This document shows positions 1 to 10,860 of a DNA stretch of 34,039 bases, one piece after another. The notes under the pieces were generated by a model. That model was not told the origin of the DNA, searched no databases, and was given only the letters and a program-made list of their open reading frames with translations. A program made the position numbers and the translations under genes. Within the stretch, counting starts at the first letter, position 1; each line of letters begins with the position of its first letter. The DNA lies in the NCBI GenBank assembly GCA_902784165.1, contig CACZTL010000019.1, positions 1 to 34,039 on the forward strand, read 5' to 3'. This stretch comes from an uncultured Lachnospiraceae bacterium (GTDB lineage: Bacteria > Bacillota > Clostridia > Lachnospirales > Lachnospiraceae).

Positions 1-2013
1 ATAAATTCAAGTTTGACTAACAAAACTCCGCCATCCGGAAAAATGTCCGAAAAAACTTTTAGACCTATGTTGACATACTCTGATGAAGCCCACAGATCCA
101 TTTACAATAAATATAAAGACATTTTCAATTATTTTGATGCCCGCTTGGTGGGGCTTACGGCTACACCCAAGGATGAAATAGAAAAAAATACATATGAGAT
201 ATTTGAACTGGAAAGCGGTGTGCCCACCTACGGTTATGAGCTTGCACAGGCTGTTAAGGATGGCTTTTTGGTAGATTATTATTCCATAGAAACAAGGCTG
301 AAATTCCTTGAAGAAGGAATAGTTTATGACGATCTTTCTGATGAAGATAAAGAAGAATATGAAAAAACATTTGCAAATGAAGATGGAGAAATACCGGAAC
401 GGATTGACGCATCAGCATTAAATGAATGGATATTCAATGAAGACACTATTAAGCAGGTGTTAAATACATTTATGACGAAGGGCTTGAGAGTCGATTACAG
501 CCAGAAGATAGGCAAAACCATTATTTTTGCAGCCAATCATAAGCATGCGGAAAAGATATATGAAGTATTCGGCAAGGAATATCCAAAGCTTACGGGGTAT
601 GCTGAAGTAATTGATAATAAGATAAATTATGCTCAAAAGCTGATAGATGATTTTTCGGACAAAGATAAAATGCCTCAGATAGCTATTTCAGTTGATATGC
701 TTGATACAGGCATAGATATACCCGAGATAGTAAATCTTGTGTTTTTCAAAAAAGTGTATTCCAAGGCGAAATTTTGGCAGATGATAGGCAGAGGAACCAG
801 ACTTTGCCCCGGGCTCGTTAATGGGAATGATAAAGATACATTTTACATATTTGATTTTTGCAGGAATTTTGAGTTTTTTAGGCTGACAGGTAAAGGAAGA
901 GAAGTTTCTGCGCAAAAGACCTTGGCTGAGTCGGTTTTTGGTCTTGAGTTTGAGATAGTTTATAAGCTGCAGGACGGAGAGTATCAGACGAAAAGACTTA
1001 AAGATTACAGGAATGCTTTGATCGATATAATGGCGAGTAAGGTTCGTGAGTTAAGTGAAGATAACAGAAACAATTATGCGGTAAGACAGCACATAAAATA
1101 CGTGGATATGTATTCGAATCCGGAAAACTTCAATGGGCTTATATATGAAGATACACTTGTTGTAAAGGAAGAACTGGCACCTCTTATACTTCCGGATAAA
1201 GACGATCCCGGAGCGATACGCTTTGACGCTCTTATTTTTGGGATAGAACTTGCTATCCTTGCCGGGAAAAATTATACAAAAAGAAGAAATGATCTGATAA
1301 GGATAGCTGCAGATATAGCAAAGATATCCAATATACCTGAGATTATGGCGCAATCCTCGCTTTTAGACAATATTATCCATACCGATTATGCAGAGAGAGC
1401 GGGTATTGAGGAGTTTGAACATATAAGGGAGAGTTTAAGGGGACTCATAAAATATATTAAAAAAAGTGTAAGACCCATTTTTAATACAAATTTTGATGAT
1501 GAGATTTTATCCATGGAATGGAATGAGGCCGAGACGGAAAGCTCTGAACTGGCAAATTATAAGGCGAAGGCAGAGTTTTATATCAGAGAAAATACGGATA
1601 ATGAAGTTATTGCAAAGCTGAAGAAAAATATCCCTCTTACAGAGGAGGATATAAAAGAGCTTGAAAAAATACTGTGGCATGATATCGGAAGTAAAAAGGA
1701 TTATGAAGCGCAGTTCGGAAATAAGCCCTTAGGAGAGTTTGTGCGTGAAATAGTCGGTCTTGATATGAATGCGGCAAAGGCTGCATTTGCAAAATTTTTG
1801 AACAATGAAAACCTTGACAGCAGGCGAATATATTTTGTAAACCGGATCGTTGAGTTTATTGTGCATAACGGAGTCATGAAGGATATGACCGTATTGCAGG
1901 AGGCGCCGTTTACTGACAAAGGAAGTGTTGTGGAAATTTTTGATAATGTGGAAGAGTGGCATGAGATAAGAGCGGTTATTGACGATGTCAATCAGAATGC
2001 AGTGATAAATTAA
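1..2013 (+). CDS. hsdR: Type I restriction enzyme R subunit-like helicase, 3' part
   Basis: The frame is open from base 1 (codons ATA AAT TCA AGT) to a TAA at 2011-2013, so the 5' end lies outside the window. Visible are a DEAH box (codons 28-31 of the frame), the HRSIYNKY segment that follows it in EcoEI-type R subunits, [17 protein letters not shown] (motif III region), [20 protein letters not shown] (motif V) and [12 protein letters not shown] (motif VI, about codons 260-270). A roughly 350-residue charged C-terminal domain resembling the EcoEI R C-terminal domain follows. In the family, the R subunit is the ATP-dependent DNA translocase and endonuclease of type I restriction. The nuclease domain and Walker A would be upstream and are not seen. 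The roughly 25 residues before DEAH do not look like the usual hydrophobic strand (family DLIVVDEAH; here MLTYSDEAH), so the gene may be 5'-truncated or rearranged. No hsdM or hsdS is visible. Confidence 0.8.
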   Translation: MNSSLTNKTPPSGKMSEKTFRPMLTYSDEAHRSIYNKYKDIFNYFDARLVGLTATPKDEIEKNTYEIFELESGVPTYGYELAQAVKDGFLVDYYSIETRLKFLEEGIVYDDLSDEDKEEYEKTFANEDGEIPERIDASALNEWIFNEDTIKQVLNTFMTKGLRVDYSQKIGKTIIFAANHKHAEKIYEVFGKEYPKLTGYAEVIDNKINYAQKLIDDFSDKDKMPQIAISVDMLDTGIDIPEIVNLVFFKKVYSKAKFWQMIGRGTRLCPGLVNGNDKDTFYIFDFCRNFEFFRLTGKGREVSAQKTLAESVFGLEFEIVYKLQDGEYQTKRLKDYRNALIDIMASKVRELSEDNRNNYAVRQHIKYVDMYSNPENFNGLIYEDTLVVKEELAPLILPDKDDPGAIRFDALIFGIELAILAGKNYTKRRNDLIRIAADIAKISNIPEIMAQSSLLDNIIHTDYAERAGIEEFEHIRESLRGLIKYIKKSVRPIFNTNFDDEILSMEWNEAETESSELANYKAKAEFYIRENTDNEVIAKLKKNIPLTEEDIKELEKILWHDIGSKKDYEAQFGNKPLGEFVREIVGLDMNAAKAAFAKFLNNENLDSRRIYFVNRIVEFIVHNGVMKDMTVLQEAPFTDKGSVVEIFDNVEEWHEIRAVIDDVNQNAVIN

Positions 2014-2074
2014 TCGGTTAGTAGTTTCAGTAATAAATAAAAGGCAGAGAAATAATACCTGCCGGACACAACGG

Positions 2075-3151
2075 ATGATGAAAATGAATACAGATAAGAA
2101 GAACAGAGATAAAGATTATTTAAATGTAAGTGATTATAAATATGACCTTCCCCCTGAGCTTATCGCTCAGGATCCTTTAAGCGACAGGAGCGCAAGCCGC
2201 CTGCTTCATCTTGACAGGGAGACGGGTGAGGTAGACAATCACATTTTCAAAGATATACAAAGCTTTTTAAGACCGGGCGATTGTCTGGTTATAAATGACA
2301 CCAAGGTTATCCCTGCCCGCCTTATAGGAGCCAGACAGGATACGGGGGGAGCGGTAGAGCTGTTGCTTTTGAAACGTCTGAAGGACAGGAAGGATGAGTG
2401 GGAGGTGCTGGCGGGACCCGGAAAAAAGGCGCGCCCAGGTAACGTGATAGTATTCGGAGACGGGCAGCTGTCCGCAGAGGTGCTTGAGGTTCTTGAGGAC
2501 GGCAACCGTATCGTTAAGTTTTTCTATGAAGGGATATTTGAGGAAGTTTTGGATGAGCTGGGGGCTATGCCCTTGCCGCCTTATATCACACACGAGCTTA
2601 AGGATAAGAGCCGATACCAGACGGTATATGCAAAATACGAAGGTTCAGCGGCAGCGCCTACGGCCGGACTGCACTTTACTGAAGAACTGCTTAGTGATAT
2701 AGAAGCTTCCGGTGTAAATGTTGCACGGGTTACCCTTCATGTGGGTCTGGGCACATTTCGTCCCGTGAAGGCGGAGCATATCAAGGATCATGTAATGCAC
2801 TCGGAGCGATATATGATTACTGAGGAGGCTGCAGCCCTGATAAACGCAACAAAGGAGTCCGGCGGGCGTGTTATCGCAGTCGGTACCACCAGTACAAGGA
2901 CGCTGGAAAGCTCAGCGGACGAAAACGGAAAAGTGCACCCCGGAGAAGGAGACACATCTATATTTATCTATCCGGGATATGATTTTAAGGTTATCGACGG
3001 TCTCATAACCAATTTCCACCTGCCGGAATCCACGCTGATCATGCTGGTATCCGCATTTGCAGGGAGAGAAGAGACGCTTGCTGCATATCGGGAAGCAGTG
3101 AGGCAGCGTTACAGATTTTTCAGCTTTGGGGATGCGATGATCATTATCTGA
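2075..3151 (+). CDS. queA: S-adenosylmethionine:tRNA ribosyltransferase-isomerase
   Basis: QueA transfers and isomerises the ribosyl moiety of SAM onto preQ1 in tRNA to make epoxyqueuosine in the cytoplasm. At 358 residues the protein is near the usual 340-360. It carries family blocks: [20 protein letters not shown] near the N-terminus, [15 protein letters not shown], a central [46 protein letters not shown] and the C-terminal [23 protein letters not shown]. Start choice is uncertain: ATG occurs at 2075, 2078 and 2084 with no strong ribosome site, and the family normally begins close to [10 protein letters not shown], so the first 10-16 residues may be untranslated. The gene begins 61 bases after the helicase gene. 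No tgt or other queuosine gene is adjacent. Identity is secure; only the start is in doubt. Confidence 0.95.
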   Translation: MMKMNTDKKNRDKDYLNVSDYKYDLPPELIAQDPLSDRSASRLLHLDRETGEVDNHIFKDIQSFLRPGDCLVINDTKVIPARLIGARQDTGGAVELLLLKRLKDRKDEWEVLAGPGKKARPGNVIVFGDGQLSAEVLEVLEDGNRIVKFFYEGIFEEVLDELGAMPLPPYITHELKDKSRYQTVYAKYEGSAAAPTAGLHFTEELLSDIEASGVNVARVTLHVGLGTFRPVKAEHIKDHVMHSERYMITEEAAALINATKESGGRVIAVGTTSTRTLESSADENGKVHPGEGDTSIFIYPGYDFKVIDGLITNFHLPESTLIMLVSAFAGREETLAAYREAVRQRYRFFSFGDAMIII

Positions 3152-3165
3152 AAGCCTATCCCCGG

Positions 3166-3217
3166 TTGACATATTCCGACGGTATGTTTGTATAAATGAA
3201 CGATTATGGTGTATAAT
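3166..3217 (+). promoter_or_regulatory. Promoter region for the phosphoglucomutase gene
   Basis: TTGACA at 3166-3171 is followed 19 bases later by TATAAA (3191-3196). A perfect TATAAT lies at 3212-3217 with a weaker TTGTAT (3188-3193) 18 bases before it. At least one is likely to act as a sigma-A promoter. Repeat R1 then lies in the transcribed leader. Which pair is used cannot be decided by eye. Confidence 0.5.
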
Positions 3218-3228
3218 TAAGCGGTTAG

Positions 3229-3271
3229 GTGTCAGAGAGAGAACCGTCCCCTGTCCGGCACCTGTCTGAGA
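3229..3271. repeat. GGGGACGGTTC-type palindromic element, copy R1
   Basis: The sequence starts GTGTCAGAGAGAGAACCGTC and continues CCCTGTCCGGCACC. It is the complement-oriented variant of the core (ACCGTCCCC) with a degenerate second half (GGCACCTGTCTGAG). It lies between queA and the phosphoglucomutase gene, in the likely leader of the latter. Confidence 0.7.
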
Positions 3272-3293
3272 CTGTTCGATAAAGGAGCTTGAA

Positions 3294-5060
3294 ATGAGTG
3301 ATTATAAATTAAAATATCAGGAGTGGCTTGAGGATCCGTATGTTTCCGATGAGGATAAGGAGGAGCTGCGCTCTATTGCCGGTGATGAGAAGGAGATTGA
3401 GGACAGATTCTATAAGGATCTTGAGTTTGGAACCGGCGGTCTGCGCGGCATAATCGGGATCGGTACAAACCGGATAAATATATATACCATAAGAAAGGCT
3501 ACCCAAGGCCTTGCAAATTATATAAATAAAAAGGGCGGTGCCGGTAGGGGCGTATCTATAGCATACGATTCCAGGCGTTTTTCGGAAAAATTTGCAAGAG
3601 AAGCGGCGTCTGTATTAAACGGTAACGGTATAAGGACATATCTGTTTTCCACGCTCACGGCAACTCCGGAGCTTTCATTTGCGGTAAGGCAGACAGGGTC
3701 TATTGCAGGCATCGTGATCACGGCCAGCCATAACCCGCCGGAGTACAACGGCTATAAAGTTTACTGGGAGGACGGCGCTCAGGTGACGCCGCCTCATGAT
3801 ACCGAGATTATTGAAGAGGTCAAAAGGGTAGAGAGTCTGGCGGATATAAAGCTTATGCCGGAGATGGAAGCGCGTGTAAATGATCTTTTTCATATAATCG
3901 GTTATGAGATGGATGACAAATATATTGCGGCTATGCGTCGTGTAAGCCTTGATGACGGAGCTATAGAGAGAGTTTCCGATGATTTCAGAATAGTTTATAC
4001 ACCATTTAACGGAACGGGAAATATTCCTGTAAGGCGTATCCTTTCCGAACTGGGATTTAAGCATGTATATGTAGTTAAAGAACAGGAAAATCCTGATCCC
4101 GATTTCACTACTCTTGAGTATCCTAATCCGGAGGATCCCAAAGCCTTTACATTGGCGCTTAAGCTTGCAAAAGAGAAAAATGCGGATTTGGTTCTTGCGA
4201 CAGATCCCGATGCGGACAGACTGGGTATATACGCTTTTGATCCGAAAACTAATGACTATGTACCTTTTACGGGCAATATGTCAGCCATGATCATAGCCGA
4301 GTACCTTCTTTCCGTAAGAAAGGAAAAAGGACTTCTTCATGAAAAAGGCTCCGAGGCGGAAACCGAGAGCGGTCTTACCGGCATGCTCATCTCAACCATA
4401 GTTTCCACGAACATGGCGCGCGCCATCGCAAATGCGTACGGCATCGAGTACATGGAGGTGCTTACCGGATTTAAGTATATCGGCGAGCAGATCAAGCTTT
4501 TCGAGCAGAGAAAAAATTACTTTTACGAGTTCGGATTTGAAGAAAGCTACGGCTGCCTTGCGGGAGTGCACGCAAGAGATAAGGATGCTCCCATAGCGGT
4601 AATGCTTTTGTGTGAAGCCGCTGCTTACTACAAGGACAAGGGCATAACGCTTGTAGATCAGATGGAGAATATTTACAAAAAATACGGCTATTATAAAGAA
4701 GAGCAAAAGTCGGTGACCATGAAGGGCGCTGACGGCGCAAGGCAGATAACCGCCCTTATGGAAGAGCTCCGAAAGAAGCCGCCCACAGGATTTGGCGATT
4801 ACGAGGTTCTTAAGATCAGGGATTACAAATGCAATAAGGTGTATGCCCCGGGCTCTGATGAGACGGGTCTTACGGGTCTTCCTTCGTCAAATGTTTTGTA
4901 TTTTGAGCTTTCCGATGACGCCTGGGTCTGCGCGAGACCTTCGGGCACGGAGCCTAAGATCAAGTTTTATATCGGCGTGAAGGGGGAGAGCAGGGAGGAT
5001 GCTGCCGACAGGCTTGAGGCCTTGAAGGCGGAGCTGATGAAGAGCGTAGGGCAGGGTTGA
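3294..5060 (+). CDS. pgcA: Phosphoglucomutase / phospho-sugar mutase
   Basis: This is an alpha-D-phosphohexomutase superfamily enzyme, expected to interconvert glucose 1-phosphate and glucose 6-phosphate in the cytoplasm, feeding glycogen, UDP-glucose and wall polymer synthesis. All four signature loops are present: the phosphoserine loop TASHNPPEYNGYK with Ser145, the metal loop DPDADRLG (304-311), the sugar-binding loop GFEESYG (414-420) and the phosphate-binding loop RPSGTEPKIKFY (from Arg548). The 588 residues match the long PgcA-type enzymes (about 580) rather than the 450-residue phosphoglucosamine mutases. The start follows AAAGGAGCTTGAA. The gene is monocistronic by position: a promoter region and R1 precede it, and the large hairpin repeat R2 begins on its stop codon. 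Substrate preference among glucose and mannose phosphates is inferred from length class. Confidence 0.92.
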   Translation: MSDYKLKYQEWLEDPYVSDEDKEELRSIAGDEKEIEDRFYKDLEFGTGGLRGIIGIGTNRINIYTIRKATQGLANYINKKGGAGRGVSIAYDSRRFSEKFAREAASVLNGNGIRTYLFSTLTATPELSFAVRQTGSIAGIVITASHNPPEYNGYKVYWEDGAQVTPPHDTEIIEEVKRVESLADIKLMPEMEARVNDLFHIIGYEMDDKYIAAMRRVSLDDGAIERVSDDFRIVYTPFNGTGNIPVRRILSELGFKHVYVVKEQENPDPDFTTLEYPNPEDPKAFTLALKLAKEKNADLVLATDPDADRLGIYAFDPKTNDYVPFTGNMSAMIIAEYLLSVRKEKGLLHEKGSEAETESGLTGMLISTIVSTNMARAIANAYGIEYMEVLTGFKYIGEQIKLFEQRKNYFYEFGFEESYGCLAGVHARDKDAPIAVMLLCEAAAYYKDKGITLVDQMENIYKKYGYYKEEQKSVTMKGADGARQITALMEELRKKPPTGFGDYEVLKIRDYKCNKVYAPGSDETGLTGLPSSNVLYFELSDDAWVCARPSGTEPKIKFYIGVKGESREDAADRLEALKAELMKSVGQG

Positions 5061-5146
5061 AAGTGTGTCAAAACGGGGACAGTCCCTTTGTGTCAGAACT
5101 GACACAAAGGGACTGTCCCCGTTTTGACACGTTTTGACACACTTTC
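5059..5146. repeat. Paired palindromic element R2 (32-bp perfect arms)
   Basis: Arms 5065-5096 and 5099-5130 are perfect inverted repeats of 32 bp with only AA between them. The core is GGGGACAGTCCC flanked by GTGTCA. A second copy of the outer arm, GTTTTGACACACTTTC at 5131-5146, can also pair perfectly with 5059-5074, so two alternative stems share the left arm. It overlaps the last two bases of the phosphoglucomutase stop codon. No U-tract follows, so it is not a classical intrinsic terminator. Confidence 0.95.
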
Positions 5147-5200
5147 AAAAAAGAATAACATTAGTGACACATATTTAACACAACTGGGGGGTATGCTTGA

Positions 5201-5258
5201 TGTGTCAGTTAAGGGACAGTTCCTTTGACGTAAAGGGACTGTCCCTGTTTTAACACAC
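5201..5258. repeat. Paired palindromic element R3 (imperfect)
   Basis: TGTGTCAGTTAAGGGACAGT at 5201-5220 is followed by AAAGGGACTGTCCCTG and TTTTAACACA. This is a diverged head-to-head pair of the same family, 54 bases after R2. It lies upstream of the htrA-like gene, and the two pairs fill most of the 245-base intergenic gap. I found no convincing promoter in the rest of the gap. Confidence 0.85.
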
Positions 5259-5305
5259 TAAGCGTAAAGTCTTAGCAAATTTATTACAAAAAGGGGTAAA
5301 AAGAT

Positions 5306-6727
5306 ATGTGGAACTTAGGTGATGATAATGAAAGGAAAGAAAACGTAAACGAAAGATATTTCAAATACGGAGAAAGTGAAGAAAAAAAGGAAGCAAGTTC
5401 GCGCTATTCAAGAACTGCCGGTTCAGCGGGCGCATCGCGGGCGTCAGGAGCGGCGCGTGATACCGCAGGCGCATCACGCACGCGCGCAACGTATGCAGAT
5501 CAGCAGACCGGCAGCATAAGGAAAAAGAAGAGCGCGTGGGGCAAGGTGATTCCGATGTCCATAGCGGCGGGCGCTATAGCCGGCGGTATATTTGTGGCGA
5601 TAGCGGCTACGGGGAACCACTTTATAACGTCCTCGGCGCAGCAGCAGCTTGCGAGCGCGTCGGCGGTGACGGAGACTACATCGCAGAGCGCAGACGGCAT
5701 AAACATCGCAGGTACGTTCCAGAGCTCATCTACGGGAACGGCCGGGATAGATGTAAAAAGCATAGCGGCGTCCATGATGCCCTGCATGGTTGAGTTGAAC
5801 GGAAAGAGTGTATTTTCACAGCAGACATTTTTCGGAACACAGCAGTATGAGGCGGCGTCAAGCGGAACCGGTATTATTATCGGCAAAAGCGACGACGAGC
5901 TTCTGATACTGACCAATGCCCATGTTGTAGAAGATATAGATGACCTCCAGAGCATGTTCATCGACGGCTCGGTGGTAAATGCCGTAATCAAAGGCTCTGA
6001 CGCTTCCGTCGATGTGGCCGTGGTTGCGGTGAAGCTTGCAGATATCAGCACGGAAACTATGGATGCGATAAATATCGCGCAGCTTGACGATACGAAGGCT
6101 GCGGAGCTGGGCGAGCAGGTAGTTGCGATAGGAAACGCGCTTGGAGAAGGCCAGTCTGTTACCGTAGGCTACGTAAGTGCTACGGATCGCTCTATAACCG
6201 TGGAAGGCACGACCTACTCAGGGCTTCTTATGACCGATGCCGCGATAAACTCCGGTAACAGCGGCGGCGCGCTCGTAAACGGCGAAGGAAAGGTAGTCGG
6301 GATTAATTTTGCAAGCAGCGACTACACGGTAGAAAATATGGCCTACGCCATCCCTATTGTAAACGTAAAGGATCTTATTAACTCCATGATGACCCAGGAG
6401 ACACGTGAAGTAGTAAGCGAGGCTGAAGCCTCGTATCTTGGTATATCCGGAGTAGATATCACAGGTGAGATGCACCAGATGTACGGGTATCCTCAGGGAC
6501 TTATGCTCCGCACGGTAGAGAAGGGATCGCCCGCGGATAATGCGGGGCTTTCGCAGTATGATATCATCACCTCGTTTGACGGAAAGTCCGTAACCACGCT
6601 TACCGGGCTGCAGAATGTGATGAAGTACTATAAGGCGGGGGAGACTGTTACTATAGAGTACTATCATATGGAGAATAATGAGTATGCCGAAAGGTCGACG
6701 GAGGTAACGCTCGGGGCGAGGAAGTAG
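5306..6727 (+). CDS. htrA: HtrA/DegP-family serine protease with one PDZ domain
   Basis: This is a membrane-anchored trypsin-like quality-control protease acting outside the cell membrane. The N-terminal 75 residues are charged and Ser/Ala/Arg-rich with no signal peptide, followed by one membrane segment (about 78-100). The catalytic triad reads His206 in TNAHVV, Asp236 in SVDVAVV and Ser319 in NSGNSGGALV. A single PDZ domain follows (about 375-470; YLGISGVDI, GSPADNAGL, YDIITSFDGK). The 473 residues and single PDZ fit Gram-positive HtrA proteins. The start at 5306 follows an AAAAAGGGGTAAAAAG ribosome site. The gene stands between repeat R3 and the rpoBC promoter. Its stop codon is immediately followed by half-element R4. 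Which HtrA paralogue it is cannot be told, and no CssRS-like regulator is visible. Confidence 0.92.
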   Translation: MWNLGDDNERKENVNERYFKYGESEEKKEASSRYSRTAGSAGASRASGAARDTAGASRTRATYADQQTGSIRKKKSAWGKVIPMSIAAGAIAGGIFVAIAATGNHFITSSAQQQLASASAVTETTSQSADGINIAGTFQSSSTGTAGIDVKSIAASMMPCMVELNGKSVFSQQTFFGTQQYEAASSGTGIIIGKSDDELLILTNAHVVEDIDDLQSMFIDGSVVNAVIKGSDASVDVAVVAVKLADISTETMDAINIAQLDDTKAAELGEQVVAIGNALGEGQSVTVGYVSATDRSITVEGTTYSGLLMTDAAINSGNSGGALVNGEGKVVGINFASSDYTVENMAYAIPIVNVKDLINSMMTQETREVVSEAEASYLGISGVDITGEMHQMYGYPQGLMLRTVEKGSPADNAGLSQYDIITSFDGKSVTTLTGLQNVMKYYKAGETVTIEYYHMENNEYAERSTEVTLGARK

Positions 6728-6748
6728 GACTGTCCCCATTTGACACAC
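6728..6748. repeat. Half palindromic element R4
   Basis: GACTGTCCCCATTTGACACAC starts on the base after the htrA-like TAG stop codon. It is the right half of the GGGGACAGTCCC family unit; the left half is missing or was never present. Confidence 0.75.
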
Positions 6749-6771
6749 AACAGATATTCAATTATACACGC

Positions 6772-6800
6772 TTGACATAAAAAAAAGTATGTGGTATTAT
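6772..6800 (+). promoter_or_regulatory. rpoBC promoter
   Basis: A perfect TTGACA (6772-6777), a 17-base spacer and TATTAT (6795-6800), preceded by an extended -10 TG (TGGTATTAT). The expected transcript start near 6807 leaves a leader of about 105 bases before rpoB. The leader is AT-rich with only a weak AAAAATGCGC/GTGCGAATTTTT dyad. Confidence 0.85.
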
Positions 6801-6913
6801 GAAAAATGCGCTTTTGTGCGAATTTTTGAACCTGCATACTTTTTTAATTTTATCACGTTTTTTTAAAAATACAAGCGTAATTTTGAGATTTCTGCCCGCA
6901 TCGGAGGTTATTT

Positions 6914-9900
6914 ATGGAAAAAAACAGGATACGTCCCCAAAAGTACGGTAATTCGTTAAGAATGAGCTTTTCCAGACAGAAAGAAGTCTTGGAGATGCCG
7001 AATCTCATAGAAATACAGAAAAAATCATATGAGTGGTTTTTGACGGAAGGTCTTAAGGAGGTATTTTCTGATATTTCACCGATAGAAGATCACGGTGAAA
7101 AGCTAAGCCTGGAGTTTATTGATTACAAGCTTTACAGAGACGAAGTGAAGTATTCCATAGACGAGTGTAAAGCAAGAGATGCCACGTATGCTGCGCCGCT
7201 TAAGGTAAAGGCAAGGCTTACCAATAAGGAAAAAGGCGATATCATCGATTATGAGATATTTATGGGTGATATGCCCCTTATGACAGAGAACGGAACCTTT
7301 GTGATAAACGGTGCCGAGCGAGTTATAGTCAGCCAGCTGGTGCGCTCCCCCGGGATTTATTATGATATCCAGAAGGATAAGTACGGAAAGATAAATCTTT
7401 ATAATTCCCAGGTGATCCCGAACCGCGGAGCATGGTTAGAGTATGAAACAGATTCCAACAATATATTTTACGTAAGGGTTGACAGGAATAAAAAGATTCC
7501 CGTGACCGTTCTTTTGCGTACCTTCGGACTCGGAACGAACACAGAGATACTTGAGCTTTTCGGAGAAGAGCCGAAGCTTCTTGCTACTATGGAAAAGGAT
7601 CCGTCGGGAACCATAGAGGAAGGTATCCTGGAATTATATAAGAAGCTTCGTCCCGGAGAGCCTCTTGATGTAAATAACGCGCGCAGCCTTATCGAGAGCA
7701 TGTTCCTTGATGCAAGACGTTACGATCTTGCACACGTGGGAAGATATAAGTTTACTAAGAAGCTTTCCTTCAGAAGCCGCGTGACAGGTCATGTACTCGC
7801 AGAGGATGTTATCGACAGAGACGGCAATGTAGTCATGAAGGCCGGCGAGAAATTTACAAGGGAGAGCGCCGATGCGGTTCAGAACAAGGCGGTTCCTTTT
7901 ATCGTTGTGGAAGTGGAGCTTAAGGATTCCGAAAACATCATCTACAAAAGAAAGGTAAATATCGTCTCCAACATGATGGTTGATATCGAGGAGTGGCTTG
8001 ATATTACGCCGGAGGAAAAGGAAGCAGCAGGTATTCGTGAAAAGGTTTACTTCCCCGTGCTTGCACAGCTTATGGAGGAAACACAGGACAGAGAGGAGCT
8101 TTTAGAGGCTCTTGAAAAATATAACGATGCATTGATACCTAAGCACATCACGGTGCATGATATCTACGCATCGGTAAACTACAATATGCATCTTGAGTAC
8201 GGTATCGGAAACAGCGACGATATCGACCACCTCGGAAACCGCCGAATAAGAGCGGTCGGCGAGCTTTTACAGAACCAGTTCAGGGTCGGCGTTACACGTA
8301 TGGAGCGTGTGGTCAAGGAGAGGATGTCCTCACAGGATATAAATACCATAACTCCGCAGGGTCTGGTTAATATAAAGCCCGTTTCAGCAGTGATCAAGGA
8401 GTTTTTCGGAAGCTCCCAGCTTTCACAGTTTATGGATCAGAACAATCCGCTCGGCGAGCTTACGCATAAGAGACGTCTCTCGGCGCTCGGACCGGGAGGT
8501 CTCTCAAGAGACCGTGCAGGCTTTGAGGTGCGAGACGTACATTATACGCATTACGGACGTATGTGCCCTATTGAGACCCCTGAGGGACCTAATATCGGTC
8601 TTATAAACTCGCTTGCCTCATATGCGCGTATCAATAAATACGGATTTATCGAGACGCCTTATCGTATAGTAGATAAGAGTGATCCCGAAAATCCGAGAGT
8701 AACGGATGAGGTCAGATACCTTACGGCTGATGAAGAGGATGATTACTACATCGCCCAGGCCAATGCGCCCATAGACGAAGAAGGTCATTTTATCGGAAAT
8801 ACGGTAGCCGGCAGACATGAAGACGAAACGGCTACATTTGACAAAAAGCTTATAGACATGATGGACGTGTCTCCTAAGATGGTATTTTCCGTGGCCACAT
8901 CTATGATTCCGTTCCTTCAGAATGACGACGCTAACCGCGCCCTCATGGGATCAAACATGCAGCGTCAGGCAGTGCCTCTTCTTACGACGGAAGCGCCCGT
9001 TATAGGAACAGGTATGGAGCATAAGGCTGCGACAGACTCGGGAGTTACGGTTATTGCCGAAGAGGACGGAGTTGTTTTAGGCTCCGAGTCCAAAAAGATA
9101 ACCGTGCAGGAAGAAGACGGAAATATACGTGAGTATAAGCTTTCAAAGTTTATGCGAAGTAACCAGAGTAACTGCTATAATCAGAGACCGCTCGTGCTTA
9201 AGGGAGATAGGGTTAAGAAGGGCGATGTTATCGCGGACGGCGCCTCCACAAGTAACGGAGAGATAGCCCTCGGAAAGAACCCTCTTATCGGATTTATGAC
9301 ATGGGAGGGCTATAACTACGAGGATGCCGTGCTTCTTAGCGAGCGTCTTGTTAAGGATGATGTTTATACATCCGTACATATAGAAGAGTATACTACTGAG
9401 GCCCGTGACACGAAGCTCGGACCCGAGGAAATAACCAGGGATATCCCTAATATATCAGACGAGATACTTAAGGATCTCGATGAGGACGGAATCATACGCA
9501 TAGGCGCGGAGGTGCGTTCGGGAGACATCCTTGTAGGTAAGGTAACTCCTAAGGGAGAGACAGAGCTTACTGCGGAGGAGAGACTTCTTCGTGCTATTCT
9601 CGGACAGAAGGCGCGTGAGGTAAGGGATACATCTCTTAAGCTTCCCCACGGAGCATACGGAACGGTAGTAGGAGTTAAAAGATTTACAAGGGATGAGGGT
9701 GATGAGCTTCAGCCCGGCGTAAACCAGTCTGTGCGTATATATATCGCACAGAAGAGAAAGATATCCGTCGGAGACAAGATGGCGGGTCGTCACGGAAATA
9801 AGGGTGTCGTTTCAAGGGTTCTTCCCGTAGAGGATATGCCCTTCCTTCCGAACGGTCGTCCCCTTGATATAGTTCTTAATCCCTTAGGCGTTCCTTCCCG

Positions 9901-10840
9901 AATGAATATCGGGCAGGTGCTTGAGATACACTTAAGTCTTGCTGCAAAGGTGCTTGGCTTTAATATAGCCACTCCCGTTTTTGACGGCGCGGTGGAGAGC
10001 GATATCATGGATATCTTGGAGCTCGCCAATGACTACGCAAATCTTGAGTGGGAAGAGTTTGAATTAAAGCATAAGGAAGAGCTTGATCCCGATGTCTTTG
10101 ATTATCTCGATAAGAACAAGGCTCACAGGGAAGAGTGGAAGGGCGTGCCTATAGCGCGTGACGGAAGGGTCAGACTTCGTGACGGACGTACGGGAGAGTA
10201 TTTTGATAATCCCGTAACCATAGGATTTATGCACTATCTTAAGCTGCATCACCTTGTTGATGATAAGATCCATGCGCGCTCTACGGGTCCCTACTCACTC
10301 GTTACACAGCAGCCGCTCGGAGGTAAGGCGCAGTTTGGCGGACAGCGTTTCGGAGAGATGGAGGTTTGGGCGCTTGAGGCGTACGGCGCGGCTTACACAC
10401 TTCAGGAGATACTTACCGTTAAGTCTGATGATGTGGTAGGTCGAGTAAGAACCTATGAGGCCATCATAAAGGGAGAAAATATCCCCGAGCCCGGAATTCC
10501 CGAGTCATTTAAGGTGCTTCTCAAGGAGCTCCAGTCACTGGCGCTTGACGTAAAGGTGCTTGACAGCAATGACGAAGAGATCAAGCTGCTTGACAACTCC
10601 GAGTATGAAATAACCGATTTCAAGCAGGCGCTTGAAGAAGGCGGCAAATACAAGAGAAACGCAAGGGATGCCGAATCCGAATACAGAGGAAGGAGCGGCA
10701 TGTCGGTCGGTACGCTTAACGAAGACGGAAGCGTAGATGCGGAGGCTGATACGGCAGGTGTCGGTATATTTGCAGACAGTGCTGAGGAAGCGGACTTCGC
10801 CGATGATGACTACGGTGACGGTAATTCAGAGGATCAGTAA
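6914..10840 (+). CDS. rpoB: DNA-directed RNA polymerase subunit beta
   Basis: This is the catalytic-core subunit of RNA polymerase. At 1308 residues it is longer than the Bacillus protein (about 1190). Clear family blocks include RSPGIYYD in the N-terminal lobe, the rifampicin-pocket segment [20 protein letters not shown] with wild-type-like Asp508, His518 and Ser523 (E. coli 516, 526 and 531), [36 protein letters not shown] and the C-terminal [25 protein letters not shown]. The start is set by CGGAGGTTATTTATG. After the conserved C-terminus an extra tail of about 60 residues is strongly acidic (ending [19 protein letters not shown]). The gene has its own promoter and is separated from rpoC by 20 bases. 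The ribosomal protein genes rplJ/rplL that usually precede it are not here. Confidence 0.99.
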   Translation: MEKNRIRPQKYGNSLRMSFSRQKEVLEMPNLIEIQKKSYEWFLTEGLKEVFSDISPIEDHGEKLSLEFIDYKLYRDEVKYSIDECKARDATYAAPLKVKARLTNKEKGDIIDYEIFMGDMPLMTENGTFVINGAERVIVSQLVRSPGIYYDIQKDKYGKINLYNSQVIPNRGAWLEYETDSNNIFYVRVDRNKKIPVTVLLRTFGLGTNTEILELFGEEPKLLATMEKDPSGTIEEGILELYKKLRPGEPLDVNNARSLIESMFLDARRYDLAHVGRYKFTKKLSFRSRVTGHVLAEDVIDRDGNVVMKAGEKFTRESADAVQNKAVPFIVVEVELKDSENIIYKRKVNIVSNMMVDIEEWLDITPEEKEAAGIREKVYFPVLAQLMEETQDREELLEALEKYNDALIPKHITVHDIYASVNYNMHLEYGIGNSDDIDHLGNRRIRAVGELLQNQFRVGVTRMERVVKERMSSQDINTITPQGLVNIKPVSAVIKEFFGSSQLSQFMDQNNPLGELTHKRRLSALGPGGLSRDRAGFEVRDVHYTHYGRMCPIETPEGPNIGLINSLASYARINKYGFIETPYRIVDKSDPENPRVTDEVRYLTADEEDDYYIAQANAPIDEEGHFIGNTVAGRHEDETATFDKKLIDMMDVSPKMVFSVATSMIPFLQNDDANRALMGSNMQRQAVPLLTTEAPVIGTGMEHKAATDSGVTVIAEEDGVVLGSESKKITVQEEDGNIREYKLSKFMRSNQSNCYNQRPLVLKGDRVKKGDVIADGASTSNGEIALGKNPLIGFMTWEGYNYEDAVLLSERLVKDDVYTSVHIEEYTTEARDTKLGPEEITRDIPNISDEILKDLDEDGIIRIGAEVRSGDILVGKVTPKGETELTAEERLLRAILGQKAREVRDTSLKLPHGAYGTVVGVKRFTRDEGDELQPGVNQSVRIYIAQKRKISVGDKMAGRHGNKGVVSRVLPVEDMPFLPNGRPLDIVLNPLGVPSRMNIGQVLEIHLSLAAKVLGFNIATPVFDGAVESDIMDILELANDYANLEWEEFELKHKEELDPDVFDYLDKNKAHREEWKGVPIARDGRVRLRDGRTGEYFDNPVTIGFMHYLKLHHLVDDKIHARSTGPYSLVTQQPLGGKAQFGGQRFGEMEVWALEAYGAAYTLQEILTVKSDDVVGRVRTYEAIIKGENIPEPGIPESFKVLLKELQSLALDVKVLDSNDEEIKLLDNSEYEITDFKQALEEGGKYKRNARDAESEYRGRSGMSVGTLNEDGSVDAEADTAGVGIFADSAEEADFADDDYGDGNSEDQ

Positions 10841-10860
10841 GAGAAGGGAGGATAAGCTAT

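Noticed and set aside
13..2013. TTG at 13 as the true start of the helicase gene
   Set aside because: The frame is open to base 1, there is no ribosome site, and the helicase lacks Walker A, so the beginning must be upstream or lost.
5059..5146. R2 hairpin as an intrinsic terminator
   Set aside because: The stem is very strong but is followed by AAAAAAGAAT rather than a T-run on the + strand. It may still affect mRNA ends.
5500..6051. 183-residue minus-strand frame opposite the HtrA gene
   Set aside because: It lies wholly inside the protease domain coding region in the opposite strand, with no start signal. It arises from GC-skewed codon use.
6807..6913. Riboswitch or ribosomal-protein-binding leader before rpoB
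   Set aside because: The leader is short and AT-rich with only a weak dyad. No known riboswitch or L10-binding fold is recognisable.
8410..8500. Rifampicin resistance substitutions in RpoB
   Set aside because: The residues equivalent to E. coli Asp516, His526 and Ser531 are all wild type.
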